A stretch of DNA of 21,393 bases from an uncultured Oscillospiraceae bacterium (GCA_910578505.1 CAJTPV010000044.1:1-21393), one strand, 5' to 3'. Shown: positions 15,157-21,052, counted from the stretch's first letter. The notes: generated from the sequence alone by a model not told the origin. Program-made: numbers and translations.

Positions 15157-15308
15157 GGACCCCTCAGTCACGCTTCGCGTGCCAGCTTCCCTTTCAGGGG
15201 AGCCTTTTTTCCTTCTCCTTTGGAAAGCCTCCCCTGAAAGGGGAGGGGGACCGCTTGCGGTGGAGGGGTCCTCCCTGTCCCAGGTGAATTTTATTGGTCG
15301 CAAGTATA
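15157..15308. repeat. Foldback repeat element, copy 1
   Basis: Outer inverted ends GGACCCCTC (15157-15165) and GAGGGGTCC (15263-15271) enclose inner complementary stretches (CCCTTTCAGGGGAG near 15190 and CTCCCCTGAAAGGGG near 15229), so the whole can fold into one long imperfect hairpin. The right part, 15220-15308, matches the reverse complement of 21305-21393 at 86 of 89 positions without gaps, and ends in TTATTGGTCGCAAGTATA. It is a dispersed non-coding element; nothing in it encodes a transposase. Confidence 0.85.
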
Positions 15309-15354
15309 ATAAGCGGTTTGCTCAGCGCCTGCGTAAGCGCCTGCCATCAACCTC

Positions 15355-15383
15355 TTTAGAAAAAGGAATAACACGTGTATAAT
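15355..15383 (+). promoter_or_regulatory. Promoter of the candidate small RNA
   Basis: TTTAGA (15355-15360) and a perfect TATAAT (15378-15383) are 17 bases apart. Transcription would begin near 15390, directly ahead of the structured RNA and with no plus-strand gene behind it. Confidence 0.7.
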
Positions 15384-15389
15384 TAAGGT

Positions 15390-15530
15390 TAGAATAGAAC
15401 GATCGCCTGAGGTGGTGGATTTCGTAGCAACCACACGCCCTCTGGGCCAAAAGGGACGCAGGGGAACGCTACGCCTGCCAGGTGATTATCTATTATAGGG
15501 GGCTGCTTTCTGGCAGCCCCCTTTTCTTTT
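15390..15530 (+). ncRNA. Candidate structured small RNA with pseudoknot, family not recognised
   Basis: About 140 bases between a sigma-A promoter and an intrinsic terminator, with no plausible coding frame. Predicted folds by eye: a 9-bp closing stem P1 pairs 15401-15409 (GATCGCCTG) with 15479-15487 (CAGGTGATT, two G-U pairs). A 5-bp hairpin P2 pairs 15412-15416 (GTGGT) with 15430-15434 (ACCAC). The P2 loop holds CGTAGC (15423-15428), an exact complement of GCTACG (15468-15473), forming a 6-bp pseudoknot. A small hairpin GCCC-TCT-GGGC lies at 15437-15447. The terminator stem follows P1. This is not 6S, SRP, RNase P, tmRNA or a riboswitch class I know. Next gene is on the other strand, so a trans-acting or housekeeping RNA is more likely than a leader. 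Confidence 0.55.
15498..15530 (+). terminator. Terminator of the candidate small RNA
   Basis: GGGGGCTGC (15498-15506) pairs fully with GCAGCCCCC (15513-15521) around 6 bases, followed by TTTTCTTTT. The T tract is only on the plus strand; it also sits just past the stop codon of the S41 remnant on the minus strand. Confidence 0.9.
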
Positions 15531-15645
15531 ACCCCTTGCCCTGCTCTGTCAGATACTGTACCGCCGCCTCCATCAGTTCGTCCCGGCCCTCCTGGACGCC
15601 CTGGATGGTGCGGGAGACGGGGATGTCCGGGGTGATGCCGGTGCG
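15529..15645 (-). pseudogene. C-terminal remnant of an S41 (C-terminal processing) peptidase
   Basis: On the minus strand one frame reads RTGITPDIPVSRTIQGVQEG and then RDELMEAAVQYLTEQGKG before TAA at 15531-15529. TGITPDIPV followed by a stretch ending in EAAxxYL is the characteristic tail of S41 tail-specific peptidases (GxGITPDxxV...LxxAlxxL). Only 38 residues survive of a protein normally 400 or more, so the catalytic Ser/Lys part is gone. The 5' edge is fused at about 15645 to the end of the small gene described next, in a different frame. The match is from memory of the family. Confidence 0.55.
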
Positions 15646-15877
15646 TTGTCAATTCCGCTAAGAAGCTGATAGTAAATTTTGCACCAATCTCAAACCCTGC
15701 TTCTTCTCCTGCGAGTGCAGCAGCGGATAGCAAGTCTTTCAGTGTATCCATGTCCTGACTGCTTATCCTCCCTTTGTAGGGCCTGACAAGTTGGTCAATC
15801 AAATCATCAACCAGCCCTTCACGCCTGACGGTATCATGATCTTGTTTGACAATCTCCTGATAGATTTCCTTTAACAT
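15646..15877 (-). pseudogene. Small helical protein gene, 3' end replaced by foreign sequence
   Basis: The ATG at 15877 follows AAAGGAG by 6-7 bases and opens MLKEIYQEIVKQDHDTVRRE, GLVDDLIDQLVRPYKGRISS, QDMDTLKDLLSAAALAGEEA and GFEIGAKFTISFLAELTT, a compact helical protein of about 78 residues resembling small conserved Firmicutes proteins of unknown function. Beyond residue 78 the frame enters the S41 remnant in the wrong frame, then the antisense of the small RNA, and only stops at 15389; those 84 extra residues are His/Pro/Gly-rich nonsense. So the native stop has been lost by a rearrangement. The product, if made, would be a 162-residue chimera. I do not recognise a named family with certainty. 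Confidence 0.55.
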
Positions 15878-15917
15878 GGTGTGCTCCTTTCTTTGTAAAA
15901 AATAATAGAATAGCGAT

Positions 15918-15965
15918 GGGGCTGTCTCTTTACGGAATTACTCCGTTTTGAGACAGCCCCGTTTT
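15918..15965 (+). terminator. Orphan hairpin terminator
   Basis: GGGGCTGTCTC (15918-15928) pairs with GAGACAGCCCC (15950-15960); an inner ACGGA/TCCGT stem extends it, and GTTTTC follows. There is no plus-strand gene directly upstream, so it is likely a leftover of the same rearrangement or protects the DivIVA-like gene from read-through. Confidence 0.7.
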
Positions 15966-16051
15966 CGTATCATACCAATCCTCATAACGCCCTCTGTACA
16001 GATATCCCAGACAAAAAATATCCAGAGCTCGACTTTTATTCCAGGTCTCCC

Positions 16052-16080
16052 TTGTCAGGCGGGACATTTTATGGTAAAGT
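16052..16080 (+). promoter_or_regulatory. Promoter of the DivIVA-like gene
   Basis: TTGTCA (16052-16057) and TAAAGT (16075-16080) are 17 bases apart, placing the start site about 28 bases ahead of the ATG. Confidence 0.6.
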
Positions 16081-16115
16081 AGGGACAACGACAGAATAAG
16101 GTGGGATACATACCT

Positions 16116-16931
16116 ATGGATAATCATATTTTTCGCAGTGCCATCGGCGGCTTTCACCGCCAGGACGTCATGGAATATATCGAGCGGACCCAGAAACAGT
16201 CGGAGGAAAACACCGCCTGGCTGGAGTCCCAGGTGGAGCAGCTGCAGAAGTCCGAGGAGGAGGCCCGGAGCGCCCTCCAGGCGTGCCAGCAGGAGCGGGA
16301 CCAGCTGGCCGCGGAGCTGAAGGAGATGACCTCCAAATATAATAACGCCAAAAACAACTGGGAGTCCCAGGCCCAGGCCAAGGAGTCCAGCCGCCGGGAC
16401 GTGGTGCAGCGGGACCAGACCATCCGGGACATGACAGAGGAAAACCAGCATCTTTTCCACCGCGTGCAGGAGCTGGAGGGCAATATGGAGACCCTGCGGC
16501 GGCAGAAGGAGCAGCTGGCCCAGCTGGAGCTGGACGCCCACCACCGGGCGGACGTGGTGGTGGAGCAGGCCCAGGAGCGCGCCAAGGCGATCACGGAGGC
16601 GGCGGAGGCCAATGCCCGTGCTGTGACGGACCAGGCCAAAACCCAGGCCCAGACCATCCTGACGGACGCCGAGAGCGCCGCCCAGGCTGTTTTGAAGAAG
16701 GCCAAGCTGTCCATTGAGGACACGGCGGAGGATTTCAAAGAGGTCCTGGAGAGCTTTCAGACGGTCTCAGGCCGCGTCGCCGAGGGGCTGAAGCTGCTGG
16801 AGCGCACCATGGGGGAGTTCCCTGTGGGGCTGAACGCGCTCCGGGAGGACCTGGACGGGCTGTATGGTCAGATCACCGCCAGGGAGGCCGAAGCCCTCGG
16901 CTTGTCCGCCGGCGGAAATCAGGACGAATAA
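16116..16931 (+). CDS. DivIVA-like coiled-coil protein
   Basis: A 271-residue soluble protein. Residues 1-30 (MDNHIFRSAIGGFHRQDVME then YIERTQ) match the N-terminal DivIVA/GpsB signature (FRxxxxGFxxxDVxxYI) that sits on the membrane at curved poles or septa. Residues about 30-145 are a long Glu/Gln-rich coiled coil, followed by an Ala-rich heptad stretch (about 145-205: HHRADVVVEQAQERAKAITE, AAEANARAVTDQAKTQAQTI) as in other DivIVA-like Clostridia proteins, and a shorter helical end. It likely helps place division or cell-wall machinery. The ATG at 16116 has an AAGGTGG ribosome binding site about 11 bases upstream. It is a single-gene unit with promoter and terminator. Orthology to DivIVA itself is unproven. 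Confidence 0.75.
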   Translation: MDNHIFRSAIGGFHRQDVMEYIERTQKQSEENTAWLESQVEQLQKSEEEARSALQACQQERDQLAAELKEMTSKYNNAKNNWESQAQAKESSRRDVVQRDQTIRDMTEENQHLFHRVQELEGNMETLRRQKEQLAQLELDAHHRADVVVEQAQERAKAITEAAEANARAVTDQAKTQAQTILTDAESAAQAVLKKAKLSIEDTAEDFKEVLESFQTVSGRVAEGLKLLERTMGEFPVGLNALREDLDGLYGQITAREAEALGLSAGGNQDE

Positions 16932-16937
16932 GCGAAA

Positions 16938-16981
16938 GGGCTGTGAAAAACGCCGGTGCGGGCGTTTCCCACAGCCTTTTG
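16938..16981 (+). terminator. Terminator of the DivIVA-like gene
   Basis: A stacked hairpin: GGCTGTG (16939-16945) with CACAGCC (16970-16976), and inside it AAACGCC (16948-16954) with GGCGTTT (16961-16967), followed by TTTT. Confidence 0.8.
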
Positions 16982-16992
16982 CCGCCGCAGGC

Positions 16993-17035
16993 AGAAGAGC
17001 TCCCCCAGGACACAAAGACCTGGGGGAGCTCTTCT
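16993..17035. repeat. Perfect 17-bp inverted repeat
   Basis: AGAAGAGCTCCCCCAGG (16993-17009) and its exact complement (17019-17035) flank nine bases. No T tract follows on either side, so it is not an ordinary terminator. Confidence 0.8.
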
Positions 17036-17099
17036 GGATACAGCGAGCAGGGAGTCACCGATCTGCACCCAACGATACCGGGCATAAAAGTTCTTTTTG

Positions 17100-17125
17100 A
17101 TTCTTTTTCTTTCAAGAAAAAGAAT
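17100..17125 (-). terminator. AT-rich hairpin at the ireB stop codon
   Basis: ATTCTTTTTCTT (17100-17111) and AAGAAAAAGAAT (17114-17125) form a perfect stem with a minimal loop overlapping the last bases of ireB. On the minus strand it runs into A/T-rich sequence, so it could end the ireB transcript, although its AT-only stem is weak. Similar hairpins recur between genes in this bacterial group. Confidence 0.45.
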
Positions 17126-17370
17126 TATTTCGACAAATAATTCCGGACAAGGATCTGGAGCAGCTCGTCGCGGTCCACCTTGCGGATGAGCGTACGGGCC
17201 TGATGATGATTGGTGATATAAGTCGGGTCTTCGGAGAGGATGTAGCCAACAATCTGATTGACTGGATTATATCCCTTTTCCTCCAGCGCCTGATACACCG
17301 TCAGCATAATGCGGTGGATCTCCGCATCCTGATCTACCACAAAGTCAAATTTGCGCGTGAAGTCGTCCAC
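17125..17370 (-). CDS. ireB: IreB-family regulatory phosphoprotein (UPF0297)
   Basis: An 81-residue protein. RKFDFVVDQDAEIHRIMLTV, ALEEKGYNPVNQIVGYILSE, DPTYITNHHQARTLIRK and DRDELLQILVRNYL match the highly conserved IreB family across its full length. In Enterococcus IreB is phosphorylated by the Ser/Thr kinase IreK and dampens cephalosporin resistance. The start is GTG at 17370, with a weak AAGGGTGG site 7 bases upstream. In many Firmicutes it is followed by the Holliday resolvase-like gene yqgF and a DUF1292 gene; here neither follows, so it stands alone. A sigma-A promoter lies 40-60 bases upstream. Family assignment firm; kinase partner not in view. Confidence 0.95.
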   Translation of the reverse strand: MDDFTRKFDFVVDQDAEIHRIMLTVYQALEEKGYNPVNQIVGYILSEDPTYITNHHQARTLIRKVDRDELLQILVRNYLSK

Positions 17371-17406
17371 TCCTGCACCACCCTTCTGTTGTTTCTATTC
17401 TCTACT

Positions 17407-17435
17407 AGTATACTCGATTTTTTCCAGTCTGTAAA
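17407..17435 (-). promoter_or_regulatory. Promoter of ireB
   Basis: On the minus strand TTTACA (17435-17430) and TATACT (17412-17407) are 17 bases apart. Confidence 0.75.
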
Positions 17436-17482
17436 GAGGGAACTTGCAATGTTACAAAGATGTAATAATCAACAAATTTTTC

Positions 17483-18010
17483 TCACGATTTCCCCAGCGC
17501 TTTGCGCACAATGGGCACTGCCAGCAGGGCCACGCCGCCGCCGGCCAGCGCCGTGACCAGCTGCGGCCAGGAGAACATGGCTGTGAAAAGAGTCACCTGC
17601 TTCTCAGGCAGGGCCAGCGCGGCGCACAGCAGCCGCACCACCAGCAGATACAGCACCGCCGCCTTGCCGCTCGCCGCGCCCAGCCAGGCCAGCAGCTTCC
17701 GGGGGAGGGAGCGGCAGCGCTCCCCGACAATGCCCCACAGCAGCAGCACATAGACCAGGTTTCCCACGGAAATGGCGGGGACAATGGGGATGCTCTGGGG
17801 GCCGATGCCCAGCAGAAACGCAAAGAACGGCGACAGCAGGGCCACAGCCGCCCCGCTTCCAGGACCCGCCGCCAGGGCTGTCACAGCCAGGATCAGGTTG
17901 ACGCAGGAGCCGGTGACGTATTGCCCGGCGGATTTGGTCACGGCCTGCAGCGTCACCAGCAGGGCCAGCATCACGGCAGTCTCCGTAATCCATAGAATTT
18001 GCTTTTTCAT
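17483..18010 (-). CDS. ECF transporter S component, substrate unknown
   Basis: A 175-residue membrane protein with about five or six hydrophobic helices, the fold of substrate-binding S subunits of energy-coupling factor vitamin transporters. The start MKKQILWITETAVMLALLVT, the loop GQYVTGSCVNLILAVTALAA, and SPFFAFLLGIGPQSIPIVPA fit small S components. It depends on shared EcfA/EcfA'/EcfT modules encoded elsewhere. The ATG at 18010 has GAGGAGG about 13 bases upstream, a little far. A promoter lies 70-100 bases upstream and a terminator separates it from bioY-DUF1284, so it is its own unit despite being next to another S component. Substrate cannot be assigned; I saw no riboswitch in its short leader. 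Confidence 0.8.
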   Translation of the reverse strand: MKKQILWITETAVMLALLVTLQAVTKSAGQYVTGSCVNLILAVTALAAGPGSGAAVALLSPFFAFLLGIGPQSIPIVPAISVGNLVYVLLLWGIVGERCRSLPRKLLAWLGAASGKAAVLYLLVVRLLCAALALPEKQVTLFTAMFSWPQLVTALAGGGVALLAVPIVRKALGKS

Positions 18011-18079
18011 ATACGTTTTATTCCTCCTCGTTGATGGGCATAGGGGTCGCAGCGGGATGTTCTTGCGGCAAACACTGAC

Positions 18080-18109
18080 AGTATAGCGCAGATGGCCCCA
18101 TTTTGCCAA
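18080..18109 (-). promoter_or_regulatory. Promoter of the ECF S component gene
   Basis: On the minus strand TTGGCA (18109-18104) and TATACT (18085-18080) are 18 bases apart, leaving a leader of about 60 bases. Confidence 0.65.
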
Positions 18110-18157
18110 TACTTTTTTTCGTCCCCGCGATAAAAATTCCCCCTGCGGCAGCGCGGA

Positions 18158-18196
18158 CAAAAAGATGGACGCCAAGGAACCATATCCTCAGCGTCC
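18158..18196 (-). terminator. Terminator of the bioY-DUF1284 unit
   Basis: On the minus strand GGACGC (18196-18191) pairs with GCGTCC (18172-18167), with an inner AGGA/TCCT stem, followed by ATCTTTTTG. Confidence 0.7.
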
Positions 18197-18201
18197 GTCA
18201 T

Positions 18202-18603
18202 TCACTTATCCGCCCACCGGCTGGGCTGGCCGCCGCAAATCCCGTCCCACTGGCAGCTGCCGCAGATCTCCCGCCGCAGACCGGGACCCAGGATCCGCTC
18301 CTGCACCAGCGCCGTAAACACGCCGAAGGCCAGCTCCGCGCCCGCCTCCAGGCCGCACCGCTCCAGCACCTCCCGGTCGTATCCGGCCGCTTTCCCGCCG
18401 CTCACGCACACCCCGCCTGCGTTGTTGGGGCAGGCGGCGCAGACCGCATCCACAGACGCGGCCAGCCGCACCGGCGTGTCCGGCTTCAGCGCGGCCAGCA
18501 CCCGGCCCATGTGGGCGGTAAAGCCGCCGCTGTATCCCTCGCCGATAAAATAGGCCAGGCACATGCCGTGGTGGGCCCGCAGGACGATCCGCTCACCTGA
18601 CAT
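18202..18603 (-). CDS. DUF1284 domain-containing cysteine-rich protein
   Basis: A 133-residue protein of the DUF1284 family. It starts LRAHHGMCLAYFIGEGYS, then has CAACPNNAGGVC (C55, C58, C66) and ends with ICGSCQWDGIC (C114, C117, C123); with C15 and H11-H12 this could hold an iron-sulfur cluster or zinc, which has not been established to my knowledge. Its ATG (18603-18601) overlaps the bioY stop codon by 11 bases (ATGTCAGGTGA), so it must be translated from the same message as bioY and shares the BirA-controlled promoter. That pairing suggests a role near biotin uptake or biotin-linked metabolism. Function unknown; family assignment good. Confidence 0.88.
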   Translation of the reverse strand: MSGERIVLRAHHGMCLAYFIGEGYSGGFTAHMGRVLAALKPDTPVRLAASVDAVCAACPNNAGGVCVSGGKAAGYDREVLERCGLEAGAELAFGVFTALVQERILGPGLRREICGSCQWDGICGGQPSRWADK

Positions 18604-19147
18604 GGCGGCGGAGTTCGCCGGACAGCAGCCAGGCCAGCGCCAGCTTCACAGCGTCCGGGAGCAGATATGGGAACACGCACCAGCCCAGCACCGCCAGCAG
18701 GCCCACGGCCCCCTCGCTCTTGGCATAGGCCACCATGAACCAGGCCGTGCCGAAGGCGTAGCACACCGCCAGGCCCAGGATCATACTCAGCAGCAGCACC
18801 CACTTTTTCTGCCCCAGCAGCCGCTCCATGCCCCACATCAGCAGGGCGGTGAAAAGGAATCCTACCAGATAGCCGCCGCTGGGCGTGAGATAGGAGCCGA
18901 CTCCCCCGGAGAATCCCGCCAGCACCGGCGCGCCCACAAGGCCCAGCAGCAGATAGGCCGCCACGGCCAGCGTCCCCCGCCGTCCGCCCAGAATGCCCAC
19001 GGCTAAAAACACGCCGAAGGTCTGCAGCGTCACCGGGATGCCCGACGGCAGCGGCAGGGAGATCCAGGAGCAGATTGCCATTAAGGCGGTGAAAATGCCG
19101 ATATACGCGATGTCTTTTGTTTGGAATTTGTTGGCTGTCAGGTCCAT
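18593..19147 (-). CDS. bioY: BioY biotin transporter (ECF S component)
   Basis: A 184-residue membrane protein with six hydrophobic helices. SLPLPSGIPVTLQTFGVFLA, GLVGAPVLAGFSGGVGSYLT and PSGGYLVGFLFTALL are the core BioY signatures; the G-x-GGYLxGF loop is involved in biotin recognition. It takes up biotin either alone or with an ECF energising module. The ATG at 19147 is nine bases after AAGGAG; an ATG three codons earlier would touch that site. The promoter overlaps a BirA operator, supporting the substrate. It is first in a two-gene unit with DUF1284. No biotin synthesis gene is in the window, so the cell may rely on uptake. Confidence 0.96.
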   Translation of the reverse strand: MDLTANKFQTKDIAYIGIFTALMAICSWISLPLPSGIPVTLQTFGVFLAVGILGGRRGTLAVAAYLLLGLVGAPVLAGFSGGVGSYLTPSGGYLVGFLFTALLMWGMERLLGQKKWVLLLSMILGLAVCYAFGTAWFMVAYAKSEGAVGLLAVLGWCVFPYLLPDAVKLALAWLLSGELRRHVR

Positions 19148-19178
19148 TGGTATCATCTCCTTCGTAAATTTCTCCTAG

Positions 19179-19207
19179 ACTGTACCATACTTTTCCCGTA
19201 ATGTCAA
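19179..19207 (-). promoter_or_regulatory. bioY promoter
   Basis: On the minus strand TTGACA (19207-19202, perfect) and TACAGT (19184-19179) are 17 bases apart. The -35 box lies inside the right half of the BirA operator. Confidence 0.8.
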
Positions 19208-19232
19208 CTAAAACTTTTCCAAAGGTTTACAA
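19201..19232 (-). promoter_or_regulatory. BirA operator of bioY
   Basis: On the minus strand TTGTAAAC (19232-19225), 16 bases, then GTTGACAT (19208-19201). This is the TTGTAAAC-N14/16-GTTwACAA pattern of BirA (biotin protein ligase with HTH) sites. Because its right half contains the -35 box, biotin-loaded BirA would block transcription when biotin is plentiful. Confidence 0.85.
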
Positions 19233-19291
19233 CTTGAAGGCTGCAGCAGTTTGTTCCCCAGCGCCATCCGCCCTTACCCGCCGCGCCCCCC

Positions 19292-19320
19292 TTGCATTTT
19301 AGCTCGGAATCAATTACAAT
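19292..19320 (+). promoter_or_regulatory. Promoter of the DUF4317 gene
   Basis: TTGCAT (19292-19297) and TACAAT (19315-19320) are 17 bases apart; the ATG is 32 bases further on. Confidence 0.7.
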
Positions 19321-19351
19321 AGGAAGCAAATCTGTAAAGCGAGGTACCCCC

Positions 19352-20527
19352 ATGAATCAAAAAGAAATTGCGGAGCTGCGCCGCCGTTTCCGGCCGGACA
19401 AGTCCGCTGTCAGCCGCATCTACGGCTGCTATGTCAACGGTTCCAGCAAGGAGATCGTCTCCGACCTGGACGAGCCGCTGTCCCTGATGCCCGAAGAGGA
19501 GGCGGAAAAATACCTCAGCCTCCTGAAAAAGGCCCTCTCCGGCACGCTGGGCCGCAATCTGCTGGACATCGTCTTCTCCACCCAGCAGGTGGCGGACAGC
19601 GACGAGCACCGCCTCCTCACCGCCCTGCGCTCCTCCGCTCTGAAGGACGCCGGCGCCCGCGCCGCCTTCTATCAGAAGGTCATCCAGGCGCTGGACATGG
19701 GGGAGGGCAACTACCTCATCCTTCTGGCCCACGATGCCTACGACGTGCCCCACAGGGGCGGCGACGGCGCGCTCCAGGCCGACGTCTCCGATGAGGTCTT
19801 CCAGTACATCCTCTGCTGCGTCTGCCCGGTCAAGAGCTGCAAAATGGAGCTGGGCTACTTTCCTGGGGAAAACGAGTTCCACAGCTGCGCTGCCGGCCAG
19901 GTGGTTTCGCCGCCGGAGCTGGGCTTCCTCTTCCCGGCCTTTGACGACCGGGCGGCCAACATCTATAACGCCCTCTTCTACTCCCGCAGCGCGGACCAGC
20001 TCCACCAGGAGTTTATCGACGCCGTCTTCCACACCGAGCCGCCTATGTCCGCCGCCGAGCAGCGGGAGGCCTTTGAGAGCGCCCTCAGCGACGCCCTGGA
20101 GGACGAGTGCCTGATGGACGTGGTCCAGTCTGTCCACGAGCAGCTGCGGGAGAAGATTGAACAGCACCGGGAGAGCCGGGACCCGGAGCCCCTGGCGGTC
20201 ACCGCCCAGGAGGTGGGCGGGATTCTCCAGCGCTGCGGCGTGGCCCAGCAGCGGCTGGACGCCTTCCAGGTCCGCTACGACGAGTACTTCGGCGAGAACG
20301 CCGCCCTCAATCCCTCCAACCTCATCGACAGCAAGCGCTTTGAGGTGAAGGCCGCTGAGATCACCATCACCATACCGCCGGAGTGCAGCTATCTGGTGGA
20401 GACCTGCGTCATCGACGGCAGGAAGTATCTGCTCATCCCCGCCGGGGACGGCGTGGAGATCAACGGCCTTTCCGTGGGGCTGCGGGACGAGACGGAGAAA
20501 TCGCCGGAACCGGAGCATACTCCATAA
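19352..20527 (+). CDS. DUF4317 domain-containing protein
   Basis: A 391-residue soluble protein of the DUF4317 family, widespread in Clostridia and without a known function. The start MNQKEIAELRRRFRPDKSAV then SRIYGCYVNGSSKEIVSDLD is the usual opening, followed by RNLLDIVFSTQQV and further on DEVFQYILCCVCPVKSCKME. The end is charged and likely unstructured (DETEKSPEPEHTP). No signal peptide, membrane helix or catalytic motif is apparent. The ATG at 19352 follows GAGG by about 9 bases; the frame remains open upstream only into the promoter. It is a single-gene unit converging with thioredoxin on a shared hairpin. Confidence 0.88.
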   Translation: MNQKEIAELRRRFRPDKSAVSRIYGCYVNGSSKEIVSDLDEPLSLMPEEEAEKYLSLLKKALSGTLGRNLLDIVFSTQQVADSDEHRLLTALRSSALKDAGARAAFYQKVIQALDMGEGNYLILLAHDAYDVPHRGGDGALQADVSDEVFQYILCCVCPVKSCKMELGYFPGENEFHSCAAGQVVSPPELGFLFPAFDDRAANIYNALFYSRSADQLHQEFIDAVFHTEPPMSAAEQREAFESALSDALEDECLMDVVQSVHEQLREKIEQHRESRDPEPLAVTAQEVGGILQRCGVAQQRLDAFQVRYDEYFGENAALNPSNLIDSKRFEVKAAEITITIPPECSYLVETCVIDGRKYLLIPAGDGVEINGLSVGLRDETEKSPEPEHTP

Positions 20528-20535
20528 CAGAAAAG

Positions 20536-20577
20536 GGACAGCCGCCCCCCCCCCATGCACGGGGAGGGCGGCTGTCC
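20536..20577. terminator. Shared terminator between DUF4317 and trxA, with a 10-C run
   Basis: GGACAGCCGCCC (20536-20547) pairs with GGGCGGCTGTCC (20566-20577). Ten consecutive C (20545-20554) lie partly in the loop side. On the minus strand the stem is followed by CTTTTC, so it mainly ends trxA. Confidence 0.8.
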
Positions 20578-20595
20578 TTCGCCGGCAGCCTGCTC

Positions 20596-20925
20596 TCAGC
20601 GGACGCCCTGCTTCTGGAGTCCGATCATCTCCAGGATCTCCGCCTTGGACTTGCCGCCCAGCTCCCGCCGGACCATCTCGCCCTCCTGGAAGACCATCAG
20701 GGTGGGGATGCTCATGATGCGATAGCGCTGGGCCAGCTCCGGTTCCTCGTCCACGTTCACCTTGCCCACCTTCACCTGGTCCTGCTCCCGGGCGATCTCG
20801 TCGATGGTGGGGGCCAGGCCCCGGCAGGGGGCGCACCAGCTGGCCCAGAAATCCACCAGCACGGGCCGCTCGCTCATCAGGACCTCATGGTCAAAATTAT
20901 TTTTCGTCAAAACGATATAATCCAT
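20596..20925 (-). CDS. trxA: Thioredoxin with WCAPC active site
   Basis: A 109-residue cytosolic thioredoxin. The redox motif is FWASWCAPCRGLAP with cysteines at residues 31 and 34; the classical motif is WCGPC, so Gly is replaced by Ala. The cis-proline loop MSIPTLMVF and GKVNVDEEPELAQRYRI are normal, and the first strand (VLVDFWASW) is intact. It reduces protein disulfides using electrons from thioredoxin reductase, which is not in the window. The ATG at 20925 has GGGAG about 10 bases upstream. A promoter lies 60-85 bases upstream and the gene is divergent from a new 54-residue gene. Confidence 0.95.
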   Translation of the reverse strand: MDYIVLTKNNFDHEVLMSERPVLVDFWASWCAPCRGLAPTIDEIAREQDQVKVGKVNVDEEPELAQRYRIMSIPTLMVFQEGEMVRRELGGKSKAEILEMIGLQKQGVR

Positions 20926-20981
20926 GTCAATGAAACTCCCTTCTCTCTGCTGCTGCGGCATAGGGCAGCGCATGATGGGAT

Positions 20982-21010
20982 AGTATACCCTATTTTTCGA
21001 AAATGCACAA
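20982..21010 (-). promoter_or_regulatory. Promoter of trxA
   Basis: On the minus strand TTGTGC (21010-21005) and TATACT (20987-20982) are 17 bases apart. Confidence 0.65.
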
Positions 21011-21052
21011 TATGTTTTTTTGTGCATCGGTACACAACCGGAACGATACAAA

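Noticed and set aside
15241..15308. Repeat copy 1 as a tRNA-like or CRISPR unit
   Set aside because: It occurs once here and once inverted 6 kb away, with no regular spacing and no cloverleaf; it is a dispersed foldback repeat.
15390..15530. Identity of the small RNA as 6S, SRP, RNase P, tmRNA, TPP or hammerhead RNA
   Set aside because: None of their conserved cores is present: no GGAAGCAGCC-type SRP loop, no tmRNA tag, no CUGAUGA/GAAA hammerhead core, no TPP CUGAGA with its partner.
18011..18079. Riboswitch ahead of the ECF S component
   Set aside because: The leader is about 60 bases and does not match the known vitamin riboswitch cores I checked by eye (TPP, FMN, cobalamin, preQ1, THF).
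19310..20836. A 508-codon minus-strand frame spanning DUF4317 and the end of trxA
   Set aside because: It crosses a terminator and two genes in other frames; composition shows it is a shadow.
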